NCBI GenBank assembly: GCA_027026295.1
Contig: JALVOR010000357.1
Span: forward strand, 2,580 to 8,641
From: Anaerolineales bacterium
GTDB taxonomy: Bacteria; Chloroflexota; Anaerolineae; Anaerolineales; DRMV01
Direction of reading: 5' to 3'
Length of the DNA stretch: 6,062 nt
The position numbers were made by a program, and so were the translations under genes. The notes under the pieces are model-generated. The model saw only the letters and a list, made by a program, of their open reading frames with translations, was not told the DNA's origin and did not search any database. This document shows, piece by piece, positions 1 to 6,062 of the stretch. Numbering within the stretch: the stretch's first letter is position 1; each line of letters starts with the position of its first letter.

Positions 1-95
1 TCGTCACCCGGAACGTCAAAGATTTTCGCCTGGGGCCGTTACCGGTGCATTTGCCAGAGGAGTGTTTGCCGTTGCTGCGCATGGCGCCCGAATGA
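1..95 (+). CDS. PIN-domain (VapC-like) ribonuclease, C-terminal fragment
   Basis: Only the last 30 codons are in the window; the reading frame begins at base 3 and stops at TGA 93-95. The first visible residues read VTRNVKDF. This is the usual end of a PIN domain, where a strand plus a T-R-N-x-x-D-F motif brings the last acidic residue to the metal site. A short tail follows (LPVHLPEECLPLL), also typical of VapC-type proteins. PIN proteins of this kind are Mg-dependent RNases and are often the toxin of a toxin-antitoxin pair. Any antitoxin would lie upstream, outside the window, so toxin status is inferred. The gene is co-directional with the S1-kinase gene, about 100 bases away, with no strong terminator between them. 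The family call rests on one motif in a short fragment. Confidence 0.62.
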   Translation, partial: VTRNVKDFRLGPLPVHLPEECLPLLRMAPE

Positions 96-97
96 CC

Positions 98-188
98 CCC
101 CGCGCAGCGGCGATTTTTTCTCGTCAAGGCTGAAGGGTTACGAACGATGAAGAAAGCGGCGGCCGAAAGGCCGGGGACTGCGCGGAGG
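98..188 (+). promoter_or_regulatory. Candidate RNA structure in the leader that could mask the kinase ribosome binding site
   Basis: Bases 100-107 (ccgcgcag) are a perfect reverse complement of 178-185 (ctgcgcgg). With A186 bulged, C99 and C98 can also pair with G187 and G188. The resulting helix of about 10 pairs would cover the whole GGAGG (184-188) of the S1-kinase gene. Inside the enclosed loop, 160-164 (cggcc) and 169-173 (ggccg) form a 5-bp hairpin closed by a GAAA (GNRA) tetraloop. The upstream arm begins just 3' of the PIN stop codon, so ribosomes finishing the PIN gene could hold it open. No convincing -35/-10 promoter is visible in 96-196, so the transcript may come from further upstream. 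The pairing is read directly from the sequence; any regulatory role is inference, and GC-rich DNA makes chance helices common. Confidence 0.33.
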
Positions 189-200
189 TGCAGACGATGA
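147..200 (+). other. Possible 17-codon leader ORF overlapping the kinase start (ATGA)
   Basis: ATG at 147 opens a frame of 17 codons (MKKAAAERPGTARRCRR) that ends at TGA 198-200. The stop overlaps the ATG at 197 of the S1-kinase gene in an ATGA arrangement typical of translational coupling. An AAGGG (133-137) lies 9 bases upstream of ATG 147 and could serve as its ribosome binding site. The peptide is short and strongly basic, with no recognisable family. If translated, the ribosome would unfold the 160-173 hairpin and terminate on the kinase start codon. The ORF is so short that it could easily be chance; nothing beyond the spacing and overlap supports it. Confidence 0.25.
184..188 (+). promoter_or_regulatory. 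Shine-Dalgarno GGAGG that sets the S1-kinase start at ATG 197
   Basis: GGAGG lies 8 bases before ATG 197, an ideal spacing. An in-frame GTG at 188 overlaps this same element and has no comparable site of its own, so ATG 197 is preferred over GTG 188. Confidence 0.8.
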
Positions 201-2509
201 GTAGAGAAAACTATCGCCCGGGGGAGAAGGTCACGGTTAGCATTGAAAAAATTGTCCCTTCCAAACTTTTCGTGCGCTTGCCCAATGGGGAAAAGGGGGT
301 CATCCGCCGCCGGGAGGTCAGTTGGGACGATAAGCGCCCTGACCTGCACCAAAAGTTTCAGGTGGGGCAAAAGTTGGAGGCGGTGGTGTTGCCCCGCTTC
401 ACCTCTGTGGAGGACGACGAAACCGCGCCCATTGAACTGAGCCATCGGTTTGTCGAGCGCAACCCTTGGAAAATTCACCGCGACAAATACCACGAAGGCG
501 TCGTGGCCGAAGGCATCGTCAAAAGGGTGCGAGAGTTCGGCGCTTTTGTGGAGGTGGCGCCGGGGGTGGAAGGCTTTCTCCCCGCAGAAGAAATCAACCC
601 CTGCAGGGTCAAAGCGCAAGAGGTCCTCTGGCCGGGCGATATGGTTCAGGCCGTGGTGATTGAGTTCGACCCAGAGGCCTACCGGTTGCGGTTGAGCATC
701 AAGCGATACCTGGAACGCTTGGGCGAATTCATGAAAGAAGCCAAGGCAAAACAGGCCGGCGAAGCCCCCTTCGCAGACCACCTCCGACCGGCCGACCGGC
801 TCAAACTGCAGCGGTTGCTGAAAGACGTCCCCGAAACTTTGACGCCGCCCGAACCCCAGCGCATTCGGCGGCTTTTGGTGGTGGACGACCACGACCTCTT
901 CCGCCAGCACATGGCTGCCTTGCTGCGGGGGTGGGGCTATGCGGTGGAAACGGCGAAAGACCTTCAAGAAGGGAAGCGAAAATTCCGCAACGGCGCGTTC
1001 GACGGCGTTTTTCTTGACCTGACCTTGGGCGCGGACGGCGATAGCACGCCCTGGGCAGAAGAAATTTGTGAAACCGCGCCCCACTGCCATGTGCTTTTGC
1101 TTTCCGGCGCGGAGACCGACGCCGCCCTGGAGGCGCGGCTGCGCGCCAAAGGGCTGACCCTGGAATACAAACCGTTTTTTGCAGAAGAGATCGCCGACTA
1201 TTTGCGCCGCTGGGAACGAGCGTCCTTAGAGCAGGCGCGGAAAACCGAGCCATCACAAGCGCCCGTAGCGCCGCTAACGGTGGCCACCAAAGAAAAGCCG
1301 GCCTACACCGACCAGGATTTGCGCGATTTCATCGCCGACGTGGCTCGGCAGGCGGGCATGGAAGGCGCGGCCATCTTTGCCATCTCTCCCGACCAGCCGG
1401 GCAAAATTGAGGTGGTGGTACAATGGGGCATCGACATCGCGCAGGATGACGAAAGCCTGCAGATGCTCTGGTACAGTCCGGTTGGGGAGATTTTGAAAGA
1501 AGAGCGGAACATGGTGGCGACGCCTGCTAGCCACAGCCGTTATGACCGTTATCTCCGCCAGGCCGTGCGCGGGGGCTATCAAGCGGCCTGGGGTTGGCGC
1601 GTGACCCCGCCTTTGTCGAAGAAGCCCATGGCCTTTTTCGTATTTACCCGTCGGCCTGGTCATAGGTCGCCGGCCATTCGACCATCCACTCGCCATGTTT
1701 TAGGGGTGTTGTTAGAGCAGCCGTTTCTTGTCCAGGTATTGGAGCAAGCGCAAAGCGACATTCTCAACGCCCGCTTGCGCGCCGGCGCGCTGCACGATGT
1801 GCGCAATACGTTGAATGCTTTGAACTCCGTTTTGGTCAACCTCGACCAGCAAATGGCCGCGCTGACGGCCCAGACCGACCCTCGGGTGGTGCAGGATTTC
1901 ATAGGTGAGATTGCCTCCAAGGTGGGGGACATCCTGGCCGGCGCGCGGCAGATGAAAAGCACCTTGGAAATGTTCCGCGCTTTGGAAGACAAGCACGAAA
2001 GCCACGCCACCGACATCCATGCCCTGATTCGGCAGAGCGTGCTCCGCTTTCGCCCTTTGGCGCAGAATCGGGGTATTGAATTGAAATTGTCCCTCGACGA
2101 AAACATGCCGGCCGGCCATTTCAGCCCCACCTGGCTACGCCAGGTGCTGGACAACGTCATTTTGAACGCCATTCAATGGTCGAGCGAGGATCCCTTTTGC
2201 CCCGGCGTCGCAAAGCCGCTGCGCCAGGTGACCATTTCCACCCGCTACGTGCCGCCCAAACACCTGCCTTTGCGCATTTACGTGGCCGATTCAGGCCCCG
2301 GGGTGCATTGCGCGCTCATCCGCTCCAACAAGATCTACGAATTCGGCTATTCCCAACGCCCGGGCGGTTTGGGCCTGGGGCTTTTCATGGCCAAACAACT
2401 GGTTGAAGCCATGGGCGGCGACATTCAGGTGGTGCGTAGCCTGATGGGCGTAGGTTCGGTATTCCGTGTCCGCCTGCCGGAGCAGTCGACTGATAAAACA
2501 CAGTTGTGA
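197..2509 (+). CDS. Soluble histidine kinase with tandem S1 RNA-binding domains and an internal receiver (S1-S1-REC-GAF-like-HK)
   Basis: A complete 770-residue protein starting at ATG 197 (an in-frame GTG at 188 would add three residues). Domain order: residues 9-90, divergent S1/OB fold (F25, V26, G34, ending in an IELSHR strand); 98-172, clear S1 domain (G106, F114-G115-A116-F117-V118, final LRLSIKRY strand); 223-345, receiver; about 370-515, weak GAF-like region; about 520-600, DHp helices; about 640-765, HATPase. The receiver is intact: acidic pair D230/D231 in LLVVDDHD, phosphoacceptor D274 in VFLDLTLG, S303, and K325 before Pro. The H-box is HDVRNTLNAL with H533; H+1 Asp and H+4 Asn match the D/E-x-x-N/T pattern of HisKA kinases, but the usual Pro is Thr. 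ATP-site motifs are present: N-box D652-N653 and N657, G1 box DSGPG from D698, and G2 box GGLGLGL. No signal peptide or membrane helix is seen, so it should act in the cytosol as an ATP-dependent autokinase able to pass phosphate to a receiver. What the S1 pair binds (RNA, ribosome or protein) is unknown. The catalytic calls are secure; the GAF-like call is tentative. Confidence 0.93.
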   Translation: MSRENYRPGEKVTVSIEKIVPSKLFVRLPNGEKGVIRRREVSWDDKRPDLHQKFQVGQKLEAVVLPRFTSVEDDETAPIELSHRFVERNPWKIHRDKYHEGVVAEGIVKRVREFGAFVEVAPGVEGFLPAEEINPCRVKAQEVLWPGDMVQAVVIEFDPEAYRLRLSIKRYLERLGEFMKEAKAKQAGEAPFADHLRPADRLKLQRLLKDVPETLTPPEPQRIRRLLVVDDHDLFRQHMAALLRGWGYAVETAKDLQEGKRKFRNGAFDGVFLDLTLGADGDSTPWAEEICETAPHCHVLLLSGAETDAALEARLRAKGLTLEYKPFFAEEIADYLRRWERASLEQARKTEPSQAPVAPLTVATKEKPAYTDQDLRDFIADVARQAGMEGAAIFAISPDQPGKIEVVVQWGIDIAQDDESLQMLWYSPVGEILKEERNMVATPASHSRYDRYLRQAVRGGYQAAWGWRVTPPLSKKPMAFFVFTRRPGHRSPAIRPSTRHVLGVLLEQPFLVQVLEQAQSDILNARLRAGALHDVRNTLNALNSVLVNLDQQMAALTAQTDPRVVQDFIGEIASKVGDILAGARQMKSTLEMFRALEDKHESHATDIHALIRQSVLRFRPLAQNRGIELKLSLDENMPAGHFSPTWLRQVLDNVILNAIQWSSEDPFCPGVAKPLRQVTISTRYVPPKHLPLRIYVADSGPGVHCALIRSNKIYEFGYSQRPGGLGLGLFMAKQLVEAMGGDIQVVRSLMGVGSVFRVRLPEQSTDKTQL

Positions 2510-2528
2510 GGTTCTGGCCTGTACCCCT

Positions 2529-2535
2529 GGAAGGA
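2529..2535 (+). promoter_or_regulatory. Shine-Dalgarno GGAAGGA for the REC-multi-GAF kinase
   Basis: GGAAGGA sits 4 bases before ATG 2540, a slightly short but workable spacing, and is the only good site in the 30-base gap. No hairpin with a following T-run is seen in 2510-2539. This supports co-transcription with the upstream kinase and separate initiation at ATG 2540. Confidence 0.65.
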
Positions 2536-2539
2536 CGAA

Positions 2540-5500
2540 ATGCCTCGAAAACCTGCTTTACGCTTCTTGCTGGCCGACGATGACCGGCTCTTTAGCAAAT
2601 ACTTTGCCGAGTGGCTGCAAAACTTGGGCCCTTACACGGTAGACGTGGCAGCCAGCGCAAAGGAAGCCCAAGACAAGGTGAAGGAGCACCCGTATGACGG
2701 CGTGATCATCGATTATGCCCTGGCAGGGCCCCTCGACGGCATGGCGCTGCTCCAACGGTTCAAGAAAGAGCACCCCGACCTGCCGGTGGTCATGATGACC
2801 GGCATGGACCGTTCCATCGGCCGCCAGGCCCTTCGTGAGGGCGCGTTCTGGTATCTGGAAAAGCCCATCGATTATACCGAGGCGGAAGTGGTCTTTCGCT
2901 ACCTGCTCGAGCGGAAGCGACTCATCGAGGAATTTAAGCGCTTAAGGGCGCCATCGTCGAGTGGAGCACTCAAACAACGTACTGTTCAAGCCAAGGAAGA
3001 TGCCCTGGCTTCCGCGGCCCTGGCCGCGCTCTCGCAGGCTCTGTTGAGCGCACCCACCCTCGAAGACCTGTTGCGCATCGTCACCCAGAAAGCCCCGGCT
3101 TTGTTGAACGCGGACGCGGTGGCCGTGGGCCTGCTCGACCTCACCACGGGGCAACTGGCCTTTGAACAGGGCGTAGAGGATTTGCAACTCCCGCCCCACA
3201 TCACTGCGCAGGGCATTGCGCAAGGGCTTTTGGCAGATCTGTGGGCGCACAAAGGCCAGGGCAACCCGACATGGACGCACACAGAGCTCCAAGGGGGAAA
3301 GCGCTGGCAGGCTCATCTCTGTTTTGCCCCCCGGCCTCAGCCTTTTGGTTCCCCGGACACGGCTGAGACGATGCAGGACGCCGCGGCGCCGCAACCCCTG
3401 GCCGTGGTATGGGCCGTGAGGAAAGAGTCCGCCGCGGAGGAAGAGCGCCTGCGTTTCGAAGCCGGGTTGCCGGTGGTGGCGCGGCTGCTGGGTGCGGCCG
3501 TTGACCAGCACCGCCAACGGGCCCTGTTCAAAGCCGTGGGCGAAGCGGCAGAAAAACTGTTGGCCGCGCGCACGCGGGGGGCCGTGTATGACGCGGTGCG
3601 CAGCGCGTTGGAAGAGGCGTTTGGTGTTTCTGTTTATTACCTGGCTGAATACGACGCAATCACGGACACGATCACCTTTCCCCTTTTCGTCGACTCGAAG
3701 AAACGTAAAAAAGCCCCGCCTCCACGCCTGGCCTCCTCCAAAGAAAAAAGCGGTGCGACGGGCTATATCATTCGTTCCGGTAGGGCGTGGCAATGCCTTC
3801 GCTGGGATCCAGAAGAAAAATGCCCTCTGCCCGATGGGGCTTCTATACAGTTCCGTGACGAGCCCTCGCGAGTGTTTTTGGGGATCCCCCTTGTTGCCCA
3901 AGGCGAAACCTTAGGCGTGCTTTCGGTGCAGCGTTATGCCCCCATTCCCTTTGGGCAGGGCATGCAGGAGGCCTTGACCACCTTAGCGGCCCTCATTGGC
4001 CTTGCCCTGGCCCGCCAACGGCAGGAAGAAGCCCATCGGGCTTTTCTGGAAAGTGTCTTCGAAAAGCCGTTGCCCGACGTGTTGGCAGAGATCGCCGGCC
4101 GGGTGAAACGCGCCTTGCACGCCGATATCGTCACCCTGCACGTCTACGACGCGCAGCGCGAGGCGTCTTTGCGAGAACGGGCACGGTTGGGTTTGCCGGA
4201 CGAAGAAGCCATCAAGCCCTATTGCGGTACTGAGAACGACGCACTGGAAAAATTGTTGAAACTGCCCCCAAAAGAACATTTTGCCGAAGACGTATCTCAG
4301 GATCCTGTTTTTCAAGGAGATTTCGTTCAGACATACCACGTGCGTTCCAGCGGCGGCGTGGCGCTCACCTTGACCCAGGATGACGAGGCTCGGCCGGTGG
4401 GCGTGCTGGTGGTGAATTACACAAAAGAGCGTCATCGCTTTACTGCGCAGGAAAAGGAGTTGTTGCGCACCTTGGGGCAGGAGGCAGCCATGGCTGTGGG
4501 GGTGGCCCTCATGGCCGCGCGGGAGCGGCAGGCTCGAGAGCGGTGGCAGTTGCATGGCAAAATTGCCCAAGCCATCCGAAGCGTGCTCCAGGAAAGCCAA
4601 GGAGGAGCGGCTGCAACAAGGCAGCAAAATCTGGAGGAACGCCTGGCTGAAGAGGTCACTCGTTTACTGAAGGAAGGATGGCCTACCACGGGGTGCGGAG
4701 AGGTCACGCCGAGCATCCTCTACGCGGATTACGGGGCGCGGCGTTTGCGTTTTCCTGAGTCAGTGTGGGAGATGTACCGGCAAGGGAATCTAACTACCCC
4801 ACCACGGGAGATCCCTTTTGGAGAGGGCATCTGCGGCTGGGTCGCGGAACACAAGCGGCCATACTATGCCTCTGATACTGAGCAGGACGAACATTACCTT
4901 CCTCTGCGGTGGGGGACCCGCTCCGAAATCGGCGTGCCTATCCTGTTGGGCGACCGGCTCTTGGGCGTTTTGACCGTCGAGGCTACCCAGCCTCGCTTTT
5001 TCGAGGAAGGGGATCAGGTCTTCCTGGAGCGCGTGGCTCAGGATCTGGCCACCGCGTTGGGCGCCTGGGGCGACCAGCAGCGGGCGCAGAAAATCCTCGG
5101 GGTCACGGCAAGCATTCCCAACCAGCCTGAACGCGGGCTGGAAATGTTGGTCAAGACCGCCTTTGACCTGGTGAACAACCCTCCCGGCGCGGTGAGCGCG
5201 GTTTCCCTGTTTTCCAGAGATGAAGACGCGCTGAAGTTGGCTGCGCTCTATCCGCCTCCCCAGGCTCGACAAGCGCAGCCCCAAAAACGGCGGCGTTTCC
5301 CTTTGCAAACCCTGGCCGGCGAGCGGCGCGGCATTGTGGTGCGCGCGGCCCTCGAAAAAAGGACGGTCACCGCTCTCGATGTCTCGCAAGCCCCTGACTA
5401 CGTGCCCTGTCATGAGGATACAAAGGCCGAAATGGCCGTCCCGGTGCTGTGGCCCACGGGGGAGGTGGTTGGCGTCCTCAATGTAGAGTACAGAGACCCT

Positions 5501-6062
5501 ACGGCCATGGATTTCTACGACCAACAGGTGTTGGAGTCCTTGGCTTCCCAGATGGCGGTGGCCTTGATGTTGCGGGAGCAGGCGCATACATTACGACAGG
5601 AAGCCCGGCAGCGGCGGCTGGCGGCCGCGTTAGCCGCGCTGGGCATCGCGGCCGCGGATTACGGCCACCAGTGGAAGAACGAACTGGCCGCGTTTCGGGG
5701 CACCTTGGGCCTTCTGGAAGAGGAAACCCTGCCGTTTTGCAAAAAACTAAAAGAAAGAAAAGGCGGGGTAACCCTGCGCCTGGCCCATCGGTTGGGGGTG
5801 GTGCCCGATTTGGAGAAAATTTGCCGCTGGCTCGACCGGATTCAGGCCCTCTTCAGCGAACAGCGCCCCGCGTTCCCGCCGCCGGATGAGCAGATGGAAA
5901 ATATCGAAGTGCGCCCCTGGCTGGAAGAGATCATTACCCGCTGGCAGCAGCGGCTGGAGAAAATGGGCTCGCCCGTGACCTTGCAACTGGAAGGAGCGCC
6001 CGACAAAGCCGTGGTGCAGGCCAACCGGCTCTGGCTGACCCGCGCGGTGGACAATTTGCTCA
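2540..6062 (+). CDS. Large soluble REC-(GAF)5-histidine kinase, C-terminus beyond the window
   Basis: The frame is open from ATG 2540 to the window edge (1174 codons, no stop). Residues 7-120 are a receiver with the full active site: D13/D14 in LLADDD, phosphoacceptor D58 in VIIDYALAG, T87 in MMTGMD, and K108 in EKP. A charged helix (about 118-150) leads to five GAF or GAF-like modules at roughly 165-322, 340-490, 505-660, 675-845 and 855-1012. The fourth is the most typical (IPFGEGICGWV, then SEIGVPILLGDRLLGVLTVE). The first and second are the most divergent, and the second carries a basic insert (KKRKK, 387-391). A Q/R-rich helix joins successive modules. The DHp H-box is GHQWKNELAAFRG with H1043 and N1047. 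The HATPase begins near 1120 and the window ends inside its N-box (VDNLL, N1172), so roughly 100 residues should follow. No membrane segment is seen. It is probably a cytosolic sensor kinase integrating small-molecule or redox signals through its GAF domains; ligands cannot be read from sequence. It starts 30 bases after the S1-kinase gene and probably shares its transcript. GAF boundaries are approximate. Confidence 0.93.
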   Translation, partial: MPRKPALRFLLADDDRLFSKYFAEWLQNLGPYTVDVAASAKEAQDKVKEHPYDGVIIDYALAGPLDGMALLQRFKKEHPDLPVVMMTGMDRSIGRQALREGAFWYLEKPIDYTEAEVVFRYLLERKRLIEEFKRLRAPSSSGALKQRTVQAKEDALASAALAALSQALLSAPTLEDLLRIVTQKAPALLNADAVAVGLLDLTTGQLAFEQGVEDLQLPPHITAQGIAQGLLADLWAHKGQGNPTWTHTELQGGKRWQAHLCFAPRPQPFGSPDTAETMQDAAAPQPLAVVWAVRKESAAEEERLRFEAGLPVVARLLGAAVDQHRQRALFKAVGEAAEKLLAARTRGAVYDAVRSALEEAFGVSVYYLAEYDAITDTITFPLFVDSKKRKKAPPPRLASSKEKSGATGYIIRSGRAWQCLRWDPEEKCPLPDGASIQFRDEPSRVFLGIPLVAQGETLGVLSVQRYAPIPFGQGMQEALTTLAALIGLALARQRQEEAHRAFLESVFEKPLPDVLAEIAGRVKRALHADIVTLHVYDAQREASLRERARLGLPDEEAIKPYCGTENDALEKLLKLPPKEHFAEDVSQDPVFQGDFVQTYHVRSSGGVALTLTQDDEARPVGVLVVNYTKERHRFTAQEKELLRTLGQEAAMAVGVALMAARERQARERWQLHGKIAQAIRSVLQESQGGAAATRQQNLEERLAEEVTRLLKEGWPTTGCGEVTPSILYADYGARRLRFPESVWEMYRQGNLTTPPREIPFGEGICGWVAEHKRPYYASDTEQDEHYLPLRWGTRSEIGVPILLGDRLLGVLTVEATQPRFFEEGDQVFLERVAQDLATALGAWGDQQRAQKILGVTASIPNQPERGLEMLVKTAFDLVNNPPGAVSAVSLFSRDEDALKLAALYPPPQARQAQPQKRRRFPLQTLAGERRGIVVRAALEKRTVTALDVSQAPDYVPCHEDTKAEMAVPVLWPTGEVVGVLNVEYRDPTAMDFYDQQVLESLASQMAVALMLREQAHTLRQEARQRRLAAALAALGIAAADYGHQWKNELAAFRGTLGLLEEETLPFCKKLKERKGGVTLRLAHRLGVVPDLEKICRWLDRIQALFSEQRPAFPPPDEQMENIEVRPWLEEIITRWQQRLEKMGSPVTLQLEGAPDKAVVQANRLWLTRAVDNLL

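Noticed and set aside
100..119. Rho-independent terminator after the PIN gene (ccgc-gca-gcgg then six T)
   Set aside because: The stem is only 4 bp and 3 bases separate it from the T-run; too weak to call, though noted as an alternative fold in the leader.
188..196. GTG 188 as the start of the S1-kinase gene
   Set aside because: It overlaps the GGAGG that is ideally placed for ATG 197 and has no good ribosome binding site of its own.
221..720. Ribosomal protein S1, PNPase or RNase E fragment
   Set aside because: Only two S1 domains are present and they run without a break into a receiver and kinase, so this is a domain fusion, not one of those genes.
1660..2172. Antisense open frame of 170 codons
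   Set aside because: It is opposite the DHp and start of the HATPase domain of the S1-kinase; no supporting signal.
2942..3901. Antisense open frame of 319 codons
   Set aside because: It lies entirely within the sense frame of the large kinase, which has clear receiver and GAF motifs. Its translation is low-complexity (R, G, Q, H-rich) with no recognisable domain, as expected for the mirror of a GC-rich gene.
3983..4627. Antisense open frame of 214 codons
   Set aside because: It is opposite the second-to-third GAF modules; its composition and lack of motifs mark it as a shadow of the sense gene.
4800..5090. Phytochrome-type chromophore-binding GAF (Cys in GICGWV of the fourth module)
   Set aside because: The Cys sits in the ordinary GAF core strand and not in a recognisable bilin-attachment context; no PAS or PHY domain accompanies it.
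4790..5587. Antisense open frame of 265 codons
   Set aside because: It is opposite the fourth and fifth GAF modules, whose sense-strand motifs are convincing; no domain or ribosome binding site supports it.
5449..5889. Second-frame sense ORF of 146 codons
   Set aside because: Out of frame within the large kinase and dominated by G, R, A and P; the kinase frame carries the fifth GAF module and H-box there.
1..6062. CRISPR arrays, tRNA or rRNA genes, insertion sequences, attachment sites
   Set aside because: No spaced direct repeats, cloverleaf-like segment, transposase motif or terminal inverted repeat was seen; nearly all bases are explained by the three coding regions.

Overview
The window is wholly protein-coding on the + strand, apart from a leader of about 100 bases and a 30-base gap. 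It holds the last 30 codons of a PIN-domain (VapC-like) ribonuclease, a complete gene for a soluble histidine kinase with two N-terminal S1 RNA-binding domains, and the first 1174 codons of a very large receiver/multi-GAF histidine kinase that runs off the right edge. Base composition is clearly GC-rich, with strong G/C at third codon positions. Large soluble REC-GAF kinases next to a PIN gene suit an environmental, possibly thermophilic, bacterium such as a Chloroflexota (Anaerolineae-like) member. No marker gene is present, so this placement is inference only.

Layout. 1-95: 3' end of the PIN gene. 96-196: leader with a possible 17-codon upstream ORF, a GNRA-capped hairpin, and a stretch that could pair with the Shine-Dalgarno of the next gene. 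197-2509: S1-S1-REC-GAF-like-DHp-HATPase protein of 770 residues. 2510-2539: gap with a Shine-Dalgarno but no terminator. 2540 to beyond 6062: REC, five GAF or GAF-like modules, DHp and the beginning of the HATPase domain.

The two kinases look like an operon and a functional pair. Both are predicted cytosolic, with no membrane segment seen. Both carry a complete receiver active site at or near the N-terminus, ahead of the kinase core. No DNA-binding or other output domain is visible in either. They therefore look like intermediate nodes of a phosphorelay, able to receive phosphate and pass it on to a regulator encoded elsewhere. The most unusual element is the fusion of tandem S1 domains to a receiver and kinase, which suggests a phosphorelay controlled by, or controlling, an RNA or ribosome-associated event. 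The PIN RNase upstream and the potentially structured leader fit an RNA theme, but neither proves it.
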